Below, piece by piece: positions 1 to 11,014 of a DNA stretch of 64,000 bases. The translations under genes and the position numbers were made by a program. Under the pieces are notes generated by a model that did not search any database, was not told where the DNA came from, and saw nothing but the letters and a program-made list of their open reading frames with translations. Source of the stretch: Ciona savignyi. Taxonomy: Eukaryota > Chordata > Ascidiacea > Phlebobranchia > Cionidae. The stretch covers positions 367,404-431,403 of the forward strand of contig CH002683.1 in the NCBI GenBank assembly GCA_000149265.1, written 5' to 3'. Numbering within the stretch: the stretch's first letter is position 1; each line of letters opens with the position of its first letter.

Positions 1-1218
1 ATTCTGTCACCGTTTTTAACGACAAAAATATTCTAATTTACAGAAATGGACCCGTTCCCTATTCTGTCACCGCTTTCAACGACAAAAATTTTCTAATTTA
101 CAGAAATGGACCCGTTCCATTTTCTGTCACCGTTTTTAACGACAGAAATGTTCTAATTTACAGAAATGGAACCGTTCTCTATTCTGTCGTCGTTTTCAAC
201 GACAGAAATATTCTAATTTACAGAAATGAACCCGTTCCCTATTCTGTCGTCGTTTCCATCGACAGAAATGTCCTAATTTACAGAAATGAACCCGTTTTTT
301 TCTGTCGTTGTTCTCAACGACAGAAATGTCCTAATTTACAGAAATGAACCCGTTCCATTTTCTGTCACCGTTTTTAACGACAGAAATGTTCTAATTTACA
401 GTAATGAACCCATTCTTTTTTCTGTCGTCGGTTTAAACGACAGAAATGTTCTAATTTACAGAAATATACCCGTTCCCTTTTCTGTCGTCGTTTTCAACGA
501 CAGAAATATTCTAATTTACAGAAATGAACCCGTTCCATTTTCTGTCGTCGTTTTCAACGACAGAAATATTTTAATTTACAGAAATGGACCCGTTCCCTAT
601 TCTGTCACCGTTTTCAACGACAGAAATATTCTAATTTACAGAAATGAACCCGTTCCCTTTTCTGTCGTCGTTTTCATCGACAGAAATGTCCTAATTTACA
701 GAAATGTACCCGTTCCATTTTCTGTCACCGTTTTTAACGACAGAAATGTTCTAATTTACAGAAATGAACCCGTTCTTTTTTCTGTCACCGCTTTCAACGA
801 CAGAAATGTTCTAATTTACAGAAATGAACCCGTTTTTTTTATTTCGTCGTTTTCAACGACAGAAATGTTGTAATTTACAAAAAATGAACCCGTTCCCTAT
901 TCTGTAACCGTTTTCAACGACAGAAATATTCTAATTTACAGAAATGGACCCGTTCCCTATTCTGTCACCGTTTTTGATCGACAGAAATGACCTAATTTAC
1001 AGAAATGAAATTGTTCCTTATGCTGCCACTGTTTTTAACGATAGAAATGTTCTAATTTACAGAAATGAACCCGGTTTCCTTTTGTCGTCGTTTTCAATGA
1101 CCGAAATGTCCTATCTTACAGAAATGGACCGGTTTCCTTTTCTGTCGTCGTTTTCAACGACAGAAATTTTCTAATTTATAGATATAGATAGACCCGGTAC
1201 CTATACTGTCACCGCTAA
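1..1218 (+). repeat. 60-bp minisatellite array, left arm
   Basis: About 20 head-to-tail copies of a 60-bp unit run from the window edge to about 1218. Each unit contains TTCTGTC...GACAGAAA half-sites that can pair as a short hairpin, followed by CTAATTTACAGAAATG and a CCCGTTCC block. The unit length is a multiple of three and one frame lacks stops, giving a 20-residue repeated reading frame (286-873, 944-1174) that I read as a by-product rather than a gene. The reverse complement of the same unit forms the right arm. Confidence 0.95.
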
Positions 1219-1482
1219 ACAAAAATCTTGACAAATATCTCCCTCTGCAAAGCAGATGTCGACTGAATCCATTGGATTAATGGCCTGAAATAAAACTTTA
1301 TAGCCTATTTCTTTAAATGATTGTGGCGTTTAAATATATCTAGTCATTATAAACAAATTCGATTCAACTCCCCCTGGCCTCTAGATAGCATGGTGACAAA
1401 CAATGATGCGTAAACTGCTTCTGGCTTTTGCGAACACGTAAGTTTGGTTTACCTGTTTATTTTGTTTCTTTAAGATTTAGCA
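1219..1482. other. Transposon 5' leader, no gene seen
   Basis: AT-rich sequence lies between the left array and the first transposase ATG. It should contain the transposase promoter, but no clear TATA box or other motif was identified. Confidence 0.4.
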
Positions 1483-2052
1483 ATGAATGATCTGATACAG
1501 CTCGGGAACCAGCCGCTTTCTTTGGAACGCGCTGCTGAATTACTCAGTAATCCTACAAACATTAGCAACGTACCAGCGGTATGCCCACCTGCAGGCTATG
1601 GCTATTTTTTTCAAGGATCCACCAAAAGAGCAAAAAACGACTTCGGATGTGATCAATACCGATTCGTCAACGAGGGACAGTATAAAAACAAGACGCATGG
1701 AATATTAAGACGATACTATAAATTAAAGGATCCTGACAAAAAAGGAAGGGCTTCTTTGCTACAATTCCAAATACATGTATATACCTTGCTCAAACAGAGT
1801 GATGAAAATGAATCTCCTGTGTGCCTAATACATTATTTCGGCGACTCTTCTGTACATAAAGATAGTGTCCATGGCAACGCAAGGAAGAAAACTGGGTGTA
1901 TATTTTCCGACAATGAAAACAGTAATGGAGAAAATCAGTAAAGAAACAACAACCAAGAAACCGTACAAGGTGTACGCTGACATGCAAGCTGAAAAGAGCA
2001 ATCAAGCTTATCAAGACCATATGCCTGTTGATCGACCTCTAGACCGTAAGCA

Positions 2053-3066
2053 GTGCCAAAATGTGCAGTTAGAAAAATCACCAATGACGAGTTTTTTAGT
2101 GCAGCAGAGTTTTGCATACAGACAGAAACGTTTGTAAAAAAATTCACATTGTACCCAAATCTTGTGGTACATTTGGCATCTGATGAGGCAGTTTCTACAA
2201 TGAAAGCATTGGTGAACATGTCAATAGAACATTCTGACCTAAAACAAGCTGTGTCGTATGACACCACCTTTTGTTTGGGAAATTTTTATGTCTCAATATT
2301 GGTGGGAAGAAATGTTATTTTCGAAGGTGACCCGATATTTCCGATTGCCTTTCTGATTCATGATCGAAAGTTCATGAAGCATCACAGGATGTTTTTGACA
2401 GACATGTTACCTGCTATCGGGCTCAATAAGGTAACAAGCATCCCATTCATAAGTGACAGGGAAAGAGGCATCACCAGCTGCTTAAAGAAGCATTTTCCCC
2501 GGATTACAAATATATTTTGTACCAATCACATCTTAAAAGATGTCGATCGCTGGATCAAAAAACAAGACAGCCGGCGTGACGACTTAAAAGTTCTAAAAGA
2601 CCACATCGAGAGGTTAATTGACTGCCGAACGCATGAATTGTATTTGACATTGTACTCTGAGTTCTCCAGTAATTGGACGGAGTTGTTTAAGACCTATTTC
2701 GTCAAGAATTTGAATGACGATTTGGTGCATCACGCTTGCAAGTTTGTGACAGACAAGTTCCCAGCGTTTTACGATGGTGCAGTTACGAACAATATCAGTG
2801 AATCTATGAACAACGTAATAAAATCAATAACCGAACACAAGGAACTTCCCATTGACACGATGATGATGATCCTAAAGCAGACGCAAGACACGTATATATA
2901 CGAATTTGCTCGCGGAAAAGCTGGTTTCGGAAGCTATCAGCTAAAAAAGAAAATCCAGTATTTGTCTCAGCCAAGAAGTGCTGTTGTGCTTCCTGCCATC
3001 GAAAGCATCGAGAAAATACTTGAAGAAATGCTTTCAAAGGAACCGACCATTCCAAAAAGTGTGTGA
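2053..3066 (+). pseudogene. MULE DDE transposase core segment
   Basis: The segment carries MULE-type catalytic neighbourhoods. The first Asp is in VSYDTTFCLGNFYVS, the second in FISDRERGI, followed by FCTNHILKDVDRW (the C-H region), and the Glu in TNNISESMNNVIKS. This spacing matches the D-D-E order of Mutator-like transposases. The segment is about 330 codons, uninterrupted, and ends at a frameshift leading into the SWIM module. The start given is the open frame's beginning; the true protein continued from the frame to its left. Confidence 0.8.
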
Positions 3067-3658
3067 AAAGAACGAATACTATCGGCTCACTCAGCGTGGA
3101 ATGGCTCGTCTTTGTATCAAAAAGGGGTTGATAGGATTTTCTTCCGGAACTGCTTCCTTTTCAGTTACAAACCCATTTAACGGAAATGTCAATAGCGTGA
3201 AAGTATTTCCGTTTCCATCACGATGCTCATGTCCGAGCACTGGACGATGCTATCACATCATTGCTACATACATGTCTTTGCAACTTCCCGAGAGCCAACT
3301 TCAAGATTCATCAACCTATTCGCTATCACTGATGTTGCGAAAAAGCAAAGGAAGAGAAAAAAAGTCAGGGAGAAAACGACCAAGGCCAAAGGATTATGAC
3401 TATACAGTAATTGCTGCACCTGATGCCAAATTCCCCAAGGATTTATCTCGCCTGCCAAATATAGTATCGTCGACACCCCAAAAAGTGCGCCCTGTCGAAG
3501 ATGACCCGTTGGACCTTTCCATGATAACCGATGTCAACGACAACACAGAGAATGTTTCTGATTATCCGGACCCAAGTTTGGACGAGCTACAGCTTTCCCA
3601 GCATGCCTCTACGCCAACACATTATCCATGGGAAGAAACGGAAAGCATACGTGAGTGA
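3067..3658 (+). pseudogene. SWIM zinc finger and basic linker of the transposase
   Basis: In the frame open from 2978, the text after the DDE core reads VCEKNEYYRL and then RCSCPSTGRCYHI, which fits the CxC...CxH SWIM pattern normally found just C-terminal to MULE transposase cores. It is followed by a lysine/arginine-rich stretch (GREKKSGRKRPRPK) that could be a nuclear signal, and an acidic low-complexity tail. It ends at a TGA next to the protease segment. Confidence 0.7.
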
Positions 3659-3685
3659 GCCAGATAATAAACAAACGACCGTTCT

Positions 3686-4258
3686 TTGGAGTGCCTTGCT
3701 GAAAACAAATGGCTGGATGACCACACCATTGAAAGAGCTGTAAAAGGTATAATCGCCACTACCACTAAGCCAGAATGCAGTTATTTGTTTTGTGAAAGCT
3801 TTTTGTTAAGCTGTTCCACCAAAAACGAACACCGAGTCGTTGCAGCATATGTTGCTAACAACAATGCATTAAACTTCGACAACCTGTTGTTGATCGCCCA
3901 CACTGGAATACACTGGTTCCTGATTGTTGCAAATTTTAAAAAGAAGGCCATTATAGCTTTGGACTCACTACAAACAGCAAAATCTTTGATTAAAGTTCAA
4001 TTGGCAGCGACTTTTAAAATTGTTCAATCATGTTTTGCAGTAGCTGAAAAAAATACAAGTTTTAAAGATTGGAACTTTTTCAGATGCACAAATGTTCCAC
4101 AACAAAACAATTCCTTCGATTGTGGTGTTCATGTCGTGGTTAACGCCTACTGCCTTATGAACAATGTGCCTATGCCCACTGAATTGCCGTCTGAGCTGGC
4201 TAGAAATTGGATAAAAAATGGTATTGGTCGAACCGCCAACAATCGAACGAAAATGTAA
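3686..4258 (+). pseudogene. Ulp1/C48-like cysteine protease segment
   Basis: The segment resembles the C-terminal SUMO-protease fold. It has a His-Trp pair in HTGIHWFLIVANF, an Asp in IIALDSL about 18 residues later, and a Gln-then-Cys pair in NVPQQNNSFDCGVHVV. These are the order and spacing of the His-Asp-Gln-Cys catalytic set of C48 peptidases. Such proteases are fused to MULE transposases in several lineages; their role in transposition is unknown. The frame overlaps the next segment by 41 bases. Confidence 0.7.
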
Positions 4259-4535
4259 ACAAAAACTAAAGGAAGCAAAAACAAAAGTAGAAGCTGGATG
4301 GGTGCATATCTGCGACATCGACATCAACATTGAAAATCGAACTATGAAGCAACTTTTTGATGCCTCGTCAAGCACAGACCGCTGGTCTCGTTGTGAGGCT
4401 AAAAGTTGTCGTGGTCAGTTGCAATTTGAGCAACAGATAATGTGCGTCACATGGCGAAGTTGGTACCACAAGTCTTGCCTACCGGGAAAAGTAGTCAATT
4501 ACTCGGATTCTTATTTTAGCTGCACAAACTGCTAA
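4218..4535 (+). pseudogene. PHD-like zinc-finger tail of the transposon protein
   Basis: Cysteines and a histidine occur in a PHD/RING-like order: C and C in RCEAKSCRG, C in MCVTW, H and C in WYHKSCL, then C..C in FSCTNC, immediately before the stop. The residues before it (about 40) are lysine-rich and probably linker. The segment was likely in frame with the protease before decay. PHD fingers often read histone tails, but nothing here shows that function. Confidence 0.55.
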
Positions 4536-4785
4536 GCACTGCCGACCATGTGTAGTTTCTTGACTTCGTTATTCTTTTCATTTCGTATTTATTACTTTCT
4601 TTAATTCGCTTTTTGGTAAGAAAAACGGAAGCCTTTATGACTTTGTCAAACAGGAATGTTTTTAATTGTTTAATGAAACCAAGTAGCGCTTTTTCTACGC
4701 TTGTCAATCGTTCCCAATATATCTTCGTGCACCACCAAGTTTCGCCATCTTATGGCAAAAAATATATGATTGATTACCACGACTC
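4536..4785. other. Transposon 3' untranslated stretch
   Basis: T-rich sequence lies between the last stop and the first right-arm repeat. No gene or clear polyadenylation signal is seen. Confidence 0.35.
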
Positions 4786-6662
4786 TATTTCCGTTGTTGA
4801 AACCGGCGAAAGAAATAGGAATGGGTTCATTTCTGTAAATTAGGACATTTCTGTTATTAAAAACGGTAACAGAAAAGGGACCGGGATCATTTCTGTAAAT
4901 TAGAACATTTCTGTCGTTGAAAGCGGTGACAGAAAAAAGAACGGGTTCATTTCTGTAAATTCGGACATTTCCGTCTTTAAAAGCGGCGACAGAAAAGGCA
5001 ACATGCCAATTTCTGTAAATGACAACATTTCTGTCGTTAAAATCGATGACAGAAAAAAGAACGGGTTCATTTCTGTAAATTAGTACATTTCTGTCGTTAA
5101 AAACAGTGACAGAAAAAAGAACGGGTCCATTTCTGTAAATTACAACATTTCTGTCGTTAAAAACGGCGACAGAAGAGGCAACGGGTCCATTTCTGTAAAT
5201 TAGGACATTTCTGTCGTTAAAAACAGTGACAGAAAAAAGAACGGGTCCATTTCTGTAAACTACAACATTTCTGTCGTTGAAAGCGGTGACAGAAAAAAGA
5301 ACGGGTTCATTTCTGTAAATTGGGACATTCCTGTTGTTAAAAACGATGACAGAAAATGGAACGGGTTCATTTCTGTAAATTAGGACATTTCTGTCGTTAA
5401 AAACGGTGACAGAAAATGGAACGGGTTCATTTCTGTAAATTAGGACATTTCTGTCGTTGAAAGCGGTGACAGAAATGGAACCGGTCCATTTCTGTAAATT
5501 GGGACATTTCTGTCATTGAAAACGGTGACAGAAATGGAACCGGTCCATTTCTGTAAATTGGGACATTTCTGTTATTGAAAACGGTGATAGAATAGGGAAC
5601 GGGTCCATTTCTGGAAATTAGGACATTTCTGTCGTTGAAAACGGTGACAGAAATGGAACCGGTTCATTTCTGTAAATTAGGACATTTCTGCCGTTGAAAG
5701 CGGTGACAGAAATGGAACCGGTCCATTTCTGTAAATTGGGACATTTCTGTCATTGAAAACGGTGATAGAATAGGGAACGGGTCCATTTCTGTAAATTAGG
5801 ACATTTCTGTCGTTGAAAACGGTGACAGAAATGGAACCGGTCCATTTCTGTAAATTAGTACATTTTTGTCGTTGAAAACGGTGACAGAAAAGAGAACGGG
5901 TTCATTTCTGTAAATTAGGACATTTCTGTCGTTGAAAGCGGTGACAGAAAAAAGAACGGGTTCATTTCTGTAAATTGGGACATTCCTGTCGTTAAAAAAC
6001 GGTGACAGAAAATGGAACGGGTCCATTTCTGTAAATTAGGACATTTCTGTCGTTGAAAACTGTGACAGAAATGGAAACCGGTCCATTTCTGTAAATTAGG
6101 ACATTTTTGTCATTGAAAACGGTGACAGAAGAAGCAGCGGGTCCATTTCTGTAAATTAGAACATTTCTGTCGTTAAAAACGGTGACAAAAAAGAACGGGT
6201 TCATTTCTGTAATAGAACGGGTTTATTTCTGTAAATTAGGACATTTCTGTCGTTGAAAACGGTGACAGAAAATGGAACGGGTCCATTTCTGTAAATTACA
6301 AGATTTCTGTCGATGAAAACGACAACAGAAAAAAGAACGGGTCCATTTCTATATATTAGAACATTTCTGTCGTTGAAAACGGTGACAGAATAGGGAACGG
6401 GTCCATTTCTGTAAATTAGAATATTTCTGTCGTTGAAAACGGTGACAGAATATAGGATACGGGTCCATTTCTGTAAATTAGAACATTTCTGTCCTTGAAA
6501 ACGGCTACAGAAGAAGCAACGGGTCCATTTCTGTAAATTAGGACATTTCTGTCGTTGAAATCGATGACAGAAAAAAGAACGGGTTCATTTCTCTAAATTA
6601 AGACATTTCTGTCGTTTAAAACGGTGACAGAAAAGAGAATCGGTTAATTTCCGTAAATTTTG
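4786..6662 (-). repeat. 60-bp minisatellite array, right arm (inverted)
   Basis: About 31 copies of the 60-bp unit are present in the opposite orientation to the left arm. Variation between units is mostly point changes, such as GGGAACGGG versus AAGAACGGG blocks, with a few 1-2 bp length changes and one short partial unit near 6204-6225. Neighbouring units share variants, suggesting local duplication. On the - strand the same 20-codon open frame reappears (5796-6204). Confidence 0.95.
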
Positions 6663-7011
<349 letters not shown>

Positions 7012-7046
7012 AAAGTACTCCGTTTTCCACCGACCATCATTAAAAC

Positions 7047-7062
7047 GGCTCTTTTTAGAGCC
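7047..7062 (+). terminator. Histone 3' stem-loop of the H2A fragment
   Basis: GGCTCTTTTTAGAGCC forms a 6-bp stem with a 4-nt loop, followed by ACCCA. A purine-rich element with AAAGAG follows about 13 nt later. These are the SLBP and U7 snRNP signals of replication-dependent histone mRNAs. Confidence 0.93.
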
Positions 7063-7524
7063 ACCCAATTTCTCAAAAGAGGCTTAATATTGCATACAAT
7101 CAAATGGTTTAGTTAAAAAATAAATTATTAGTCACATCATTAAAGAAATTAAACGATTTAGCATACACTTTTAAAATTAAGTGGCACATCATCCTTTCAA
7201 ATATTAATTTTATATAAGTTATGTGGTTTTCTAAATTTTTCTATGTATTGGTTCACGAAATTTCAAGCCTTTTTTCCAACGAAGATATTGGTTATTGAAA
7301 CCGAAAAACAATACTTTTCGTTGAGTGCGAATAATTCACAAATTTTGTCGTTTAGAATGAATAATAACCGCTATATAAATTAATTCATCTATGAATGAGT
7401 CAATTATTATGAGCCACATCCAAAAACGAAAAACATCGCCAATTCAACTGGCGAGGAAAAGTCATGCCGAGAGAGGTAAACTAATTTATGAAGAAGAAAA
7501 ATTAGGGCGCTCTTTTTTAAACTA

Positions 7525-7556
7525 GCCAATCATCGTGCAGATGTAAATTGGCGGGA
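7525..7556 (+). promoter_or_regulatory. CCAAT and E2F-like sites upstream of H3
   Basis: GCCAATCA at 7525-7532 is a CCAAT box, and TTGGCGGGA at 7548-7556 resembles an E2F site. Both lie just upstream of the H3 TATA box, as expected for S-phase genes. Confidence 0.5.
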
Positions 7557-7566
7557 GATTTTCATC

Positions 7567-7574
7567 TATAAATA
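7567..7574 (+). promoter_or_regulatory. TATA box of H3
   Basis: TATAAATA lies 47 bp before the H3 ATG. The same octamer precedes H2B and both intact H4 genes at similar distances. Confidence 0.85.
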
Positions 7575-7584
7575 CTCCAGATAA

Positions 7585-8031
<447 letters not shown>

Positions 8032-8055
8032 ACGAACGCCTTTACTTTTCCAAAC

Positions 8056-8071
8056 GGCTCTTTTCAGAGCC
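8056..8071 (+). terminator. Histone 3' stem-loop of H3
   Basis: GGCTCTTTTCAGAGCC is followed by ACCCA and, after a short spacer, CAGAGAGATTT, which is suitable for pairing with U7 snRNA. Confidence 0.93.
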
Positions 8072-8550
8072 ACCCATTATTTTCAGAGAGATTTCTATCT
8101 AAGTGAATCATTGGTATTTTCCATTAAACTTATCAATTGAATTAATTCGAAACGGGATTTAAGCAGTTACCAGCATCCGTTAATAAAATCTTCAGTTTAC
8201 ATAGTTTTAATGTACCGTTCACGCTAAACGTTTTTAATGTACTGAAAAAAGCCGACTCTTATTTAGTAAATGGAACTGCATTAAAACAGCCGATTATCTC
8301 CGAACGATTTTTAATTATTTATATAAGTAGGCAACAAACATGTGATATATCTCCATGTACTTGGTACGCTTGAAATGATTAGATGTTAAATTTTTCAATT
8401 AAATATATAGGTATTACTGGACATCCATAGTACGTTTAAATTAACATTTAGCAAGCGGTCGTATGGATTTTGTATTCTCGTATTTCCTATATATATGTCG
8501 TTGCTTTATCGGGGTTTGTATTGGACAAAAAAGAAAAAAAAGAGAGGAAG
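8072..8550. other. H3-H2B spacer
   Basis: AT-rich intergenic DNA. Apart from the H3 downstream element near its start, no gene or repeat was recognised. Confidence 0.4.
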
Positions 8551-8626
8551 CCAATCAGAAGTCATGTACGGCTTTTTTCATAATAAACGACCTCGCTAAA
8601 AATTACCATGTGAGAAGCTATAAATA
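8551..8626 (+). promoter_or_regulatory. H2B promoter: CCAAT box and TATA box
   Basis: CCAATCAG at 8551-8558 and TATAAATA at 8619-8626 precede the H2B ATG at 8672. Confidence 0.75.
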
Positions 8627-8671
8627 CGAAACTATTCGTGTGTTAGTCATCAGTTGTTCTGAATAGCAACC

Positions 8672-9034
8672 ATGGCACCAACAGGCAAAGGAAGCAAGAA
8701 ACTTGTAAAGAAGGCGGCACCGTCCGAAGGAAAGAAGAAGCGCCGAGCAAGGCGAAAGGAAAGCTTCTCCATCTACGTATACAAGGTACTGAAGCAAGTA
8801 CACCCTGATACTGGTATCTCCAGCAAAGCCATGAGCATCATGAACTCATTCGTGAACGACATTTTCGAGCGCATCGCATCCGAAGCGTCGAAACTTGCCG
8901 GTTACAACAAGCGGTCTACGATCAGCAGTCGGGAAATCCAGACCGCAGTTCGGCTTTTGTTACCTGGGGAACTTGCCAAGCATGCAGTATCTGAAGGCAC
9001 CAAAGCCGTCACCAAGTACACCAGCTCCAAGTAA
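8672..9034 (+). CDS. H2B: Histone H2B, replication-dependent
   Basis: Core histone that dimerises with H2A. The 120-codon intronless frame has a short lysine-rich tail ([14 protein letters not shown]) followed by the histone fold from [20 protein letters not shown] to [25 protein letters not shown], with the C-terminal lysine used for ubiquitylation. The ATG follows CAACC and is 46 bp from the TATA box. The 3' stem-loop is at 9062-9077. The fold is fully conserved and there is no sign of decay. Confidence 0.98.
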   Translation: MAPTGKGSKKLVKKAAPSEGKKKRRARRKESFSIYVYKVLKQVHPDTGISSKAMSIMNSFVNDIFERIASEASKLAGYNKRSTISSREIQTAVRLLLPGELAKHAVSEGTKAVTKYTSSK

Positions 9035-9061
9035 ATCGTCAGTTTCACTTAACTTGTAAAC

Positions 9062-9077
9062 GGCTCTTTTCAGAGCC
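9062..9077 (+). terminator. Histone 3' stem-loop of H2B
   Basis: GGCTCTTTTCAGAGCC is followed by ACCCA, and AAAAGAGC follows about 12 nt downstream as the U7-pairing element. Confidence 0.93.
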
Positions 9078-9542
9078 ACCCAAATTTGGAAAAGAGCTTA
9101 GACTATCACTTGATTTTAATCGTTTAAATCTGTAGCTTAGGGAAGACTTGGTGGTGACGGCTACGTTAAAATTTACCTTGGCCTTTTGTTTTTTTTCTGG
9201 TAACAGTTAACCTACTTTCATTTAAAATATCGCGCGATATGGTGACAACAGAGCGAACCGGTATTAAAAAATTGAATGTTCTATTTTTAAATTTCTTTAA
9301 ACCAAATTCGGTGTTTTATCTATTTACTAAATCCAAAGTGTATAAATAATTTTAAAGTGAGGTACACATTAAAAACAGTTGCCTTTTAATCTACCGCCCA
9401 ACCAAGCAATTGTGAAACCATGATATGGCATGTCGTCACATCAGTCAATTGGCAGCGCCTTTTACCTTTTTGCACAAAAACGAGAGATAATAATAGATTT
9501 CTCTCTCCTTCTTTTTTACCTCGATGACGTACGAACGATGGA
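9078..9542. other. H2B-H4 spacer
   Basis: An inverted CCAAT (ATTGG at 9448-9452) is the only candidate regulatory site noted; no gene is seen. Confidence 0.4.
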
Positions 9543-9550
9543 TATAAATA
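9543..9550 (+). promoter_or_regulatory. TATA box of H4 (+ copy)
   Basis: TATAAATA lies 50 bp upstream of the H4 start at 9600. Confidence 0.85.
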
Positions 9551-9563
9551 CAAAACCGGCTAG

Positions 9564-9911
<348 letters not shown>

Positions 9912-9928
9912 TCAGCCTATCGACAAAC

Positions 9929-9944
9929 GGCCCTTTTTAGGGCC
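9929..9944 (+). terminator. Histone 3' stem-loop of H4 (+ copy)
   Basis: GGCCCTTTTTAGGGCC has the fourth stem pair changed from T-A to C-G relative to H3/H2B, a compensated change. It is followed by ACTTA, and AAAGAG occurs about 13 nt later. Confidence 0.93.
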
Positions 9945-10912
9945 ACTTAACTGTTAGAAAGAGATCAAATGCACATCCCTTTGTCATTGTTTTAAACGAG
10001 TGTTTTGCTGAGTAACACTGGTGTTGATTCCCTAATGTTGGTTTGGTTGAAGTCATGTGCCAGTCTGCGCGGCGGTGTTCTCGTTTAACTGTAAAGTTGT
10101 GTAATGGTGAAGTGCTTTGTGAAATAAAGGTGTTGATTGTGTATCTGCTAGTTGCTTAATTGGAGAAAAAGTTGCCTAGGTACGAAGGAGTATGAGCTCA
10201 ACATTTTTAGATCCAAGTCTCAATTTTTGATTGTAAAAAAATCTAAGACTCTTCGGGGTCAGGATTTTGAGTGACAGCGGTTTTTGAGGTCACTTTGCAT
10301 TGGGGAGACAGAAAAAAATATTTAGTTGACCGCCTTCTAAAAAAAATTAGATTTTTTTCGCAGACTACTCTCCTCGTGCATGAATTTTAACAATGCTTGT
10401 TTTGAAATATTCTTCATTAAACTGGGCCGATACCAGATGGAGCGAAATACGGCAAGAAATGAATATTCCATATACCTTATGGGGGGAATGTTTAAAATAC
10501 GGAAAATGCTATATACACGCTGGTTGAATCGCAAACGTAGTTATTTTATTGCAATTAAAACGGATGGATGAATAGTGTCCCGCAATGTGACGGACCTGAT
10601 AAAGTCACTATATACAGAAATCTTTGGACAGTAATATTTAAGTAATTTACATAACGATTGTGTTAACTAAACTGTTATTTTTGGGAACGTAAAAGGCAAG
10701 ATAAATAAACTATGAATCAGATTTTAAATTTTGGACATTTTACTATTCCTAATTGAAATTTTCCTTTATTCTAACTATATTATGAAAAATTGATCCAAAA
10801 CGCATTGAAGTTTTTAGTTTTGTAGAACTAAAATAGTAAAAAGTATAAATAAGAACAGTGAAGGAAGTGTAAAAAGGGCATACAAAAGCAAACAAACACA
10901 AATACTACGGTA
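9945..10912. other. Spacer between histone cluster and MITE/LINE
   Basis: No convincing gene. An AATAAA near 10124 could serve a polyadenylated H4 transcript. The remaining sequence is AT-rich, and the small open frames have no recognisable features. Confidence 0.35.
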
Positions 10913-10928
10913 CCTCTAAATACTACAG

Positions 10929-10996
10929 GAGCGCTTGGACCGCTTGGAGCGCTTAAATCGCTTGGAGCGCTTGGAGCGCTTGGATCGCTTGGATCG
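10929..10996 (+). repeat. 9-bp minisatellite at the LINE insertion site
   Basis: About 7.5 tandem copies of GCGCTTGGA or one-base variants (CCGCTTGGA, TCGCTTGGA). The last 14 bases (10983-10996) are the left LINE target duplication. Confidence 0.85.
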
Positions 10997-11014
10997 GATT
11001 CGCGATTGGAGAGC

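Larger units (their letters stand above)
1483..4535 (+). pseudogene. Frameshifted MULE transposase with SWIM, Ulp1-like protease and zinc-finger modules
   Basis: Five consecutive open segments in shifting frames read as one former polyprotein. They are an N-terminal region (1483-1941, continuing in the next frame to about 2065), a DDE transposase core (about 2053-3066), a SWIM zinc finger and basic linker (about 3060-3658), a C48/Ulp1-like cysteine protease (3686-4258) and a PHD-like C-terminal zinc finger (4218-4535). The protein would cut and move the surrounding element. The protease and PHD-like modules are known accessory domains of some MULEs. Shifts near 1880-1910, 2065-2085, 3060, 3650-3690 and 4220-4258 make this copy non-functional as read, unless some are assembly errors. 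An intron-based explanation is not supported by clear splice sites. Confidence 0.8.

Noticed and set aside
286-1174. Long + strand open frames of 20-residue repeats as a repetitive protein gene
   Set aside because: They follow from the 60-bp minisatellite period. The same frame appears on the other strand of the right arm, and there is no promoter or start context.
1-6662. CRISPR array
   Set aside because: The 60-bp units are repeated over their whole length with no unique spacers, in a eukaryotic setting beside histone genes.
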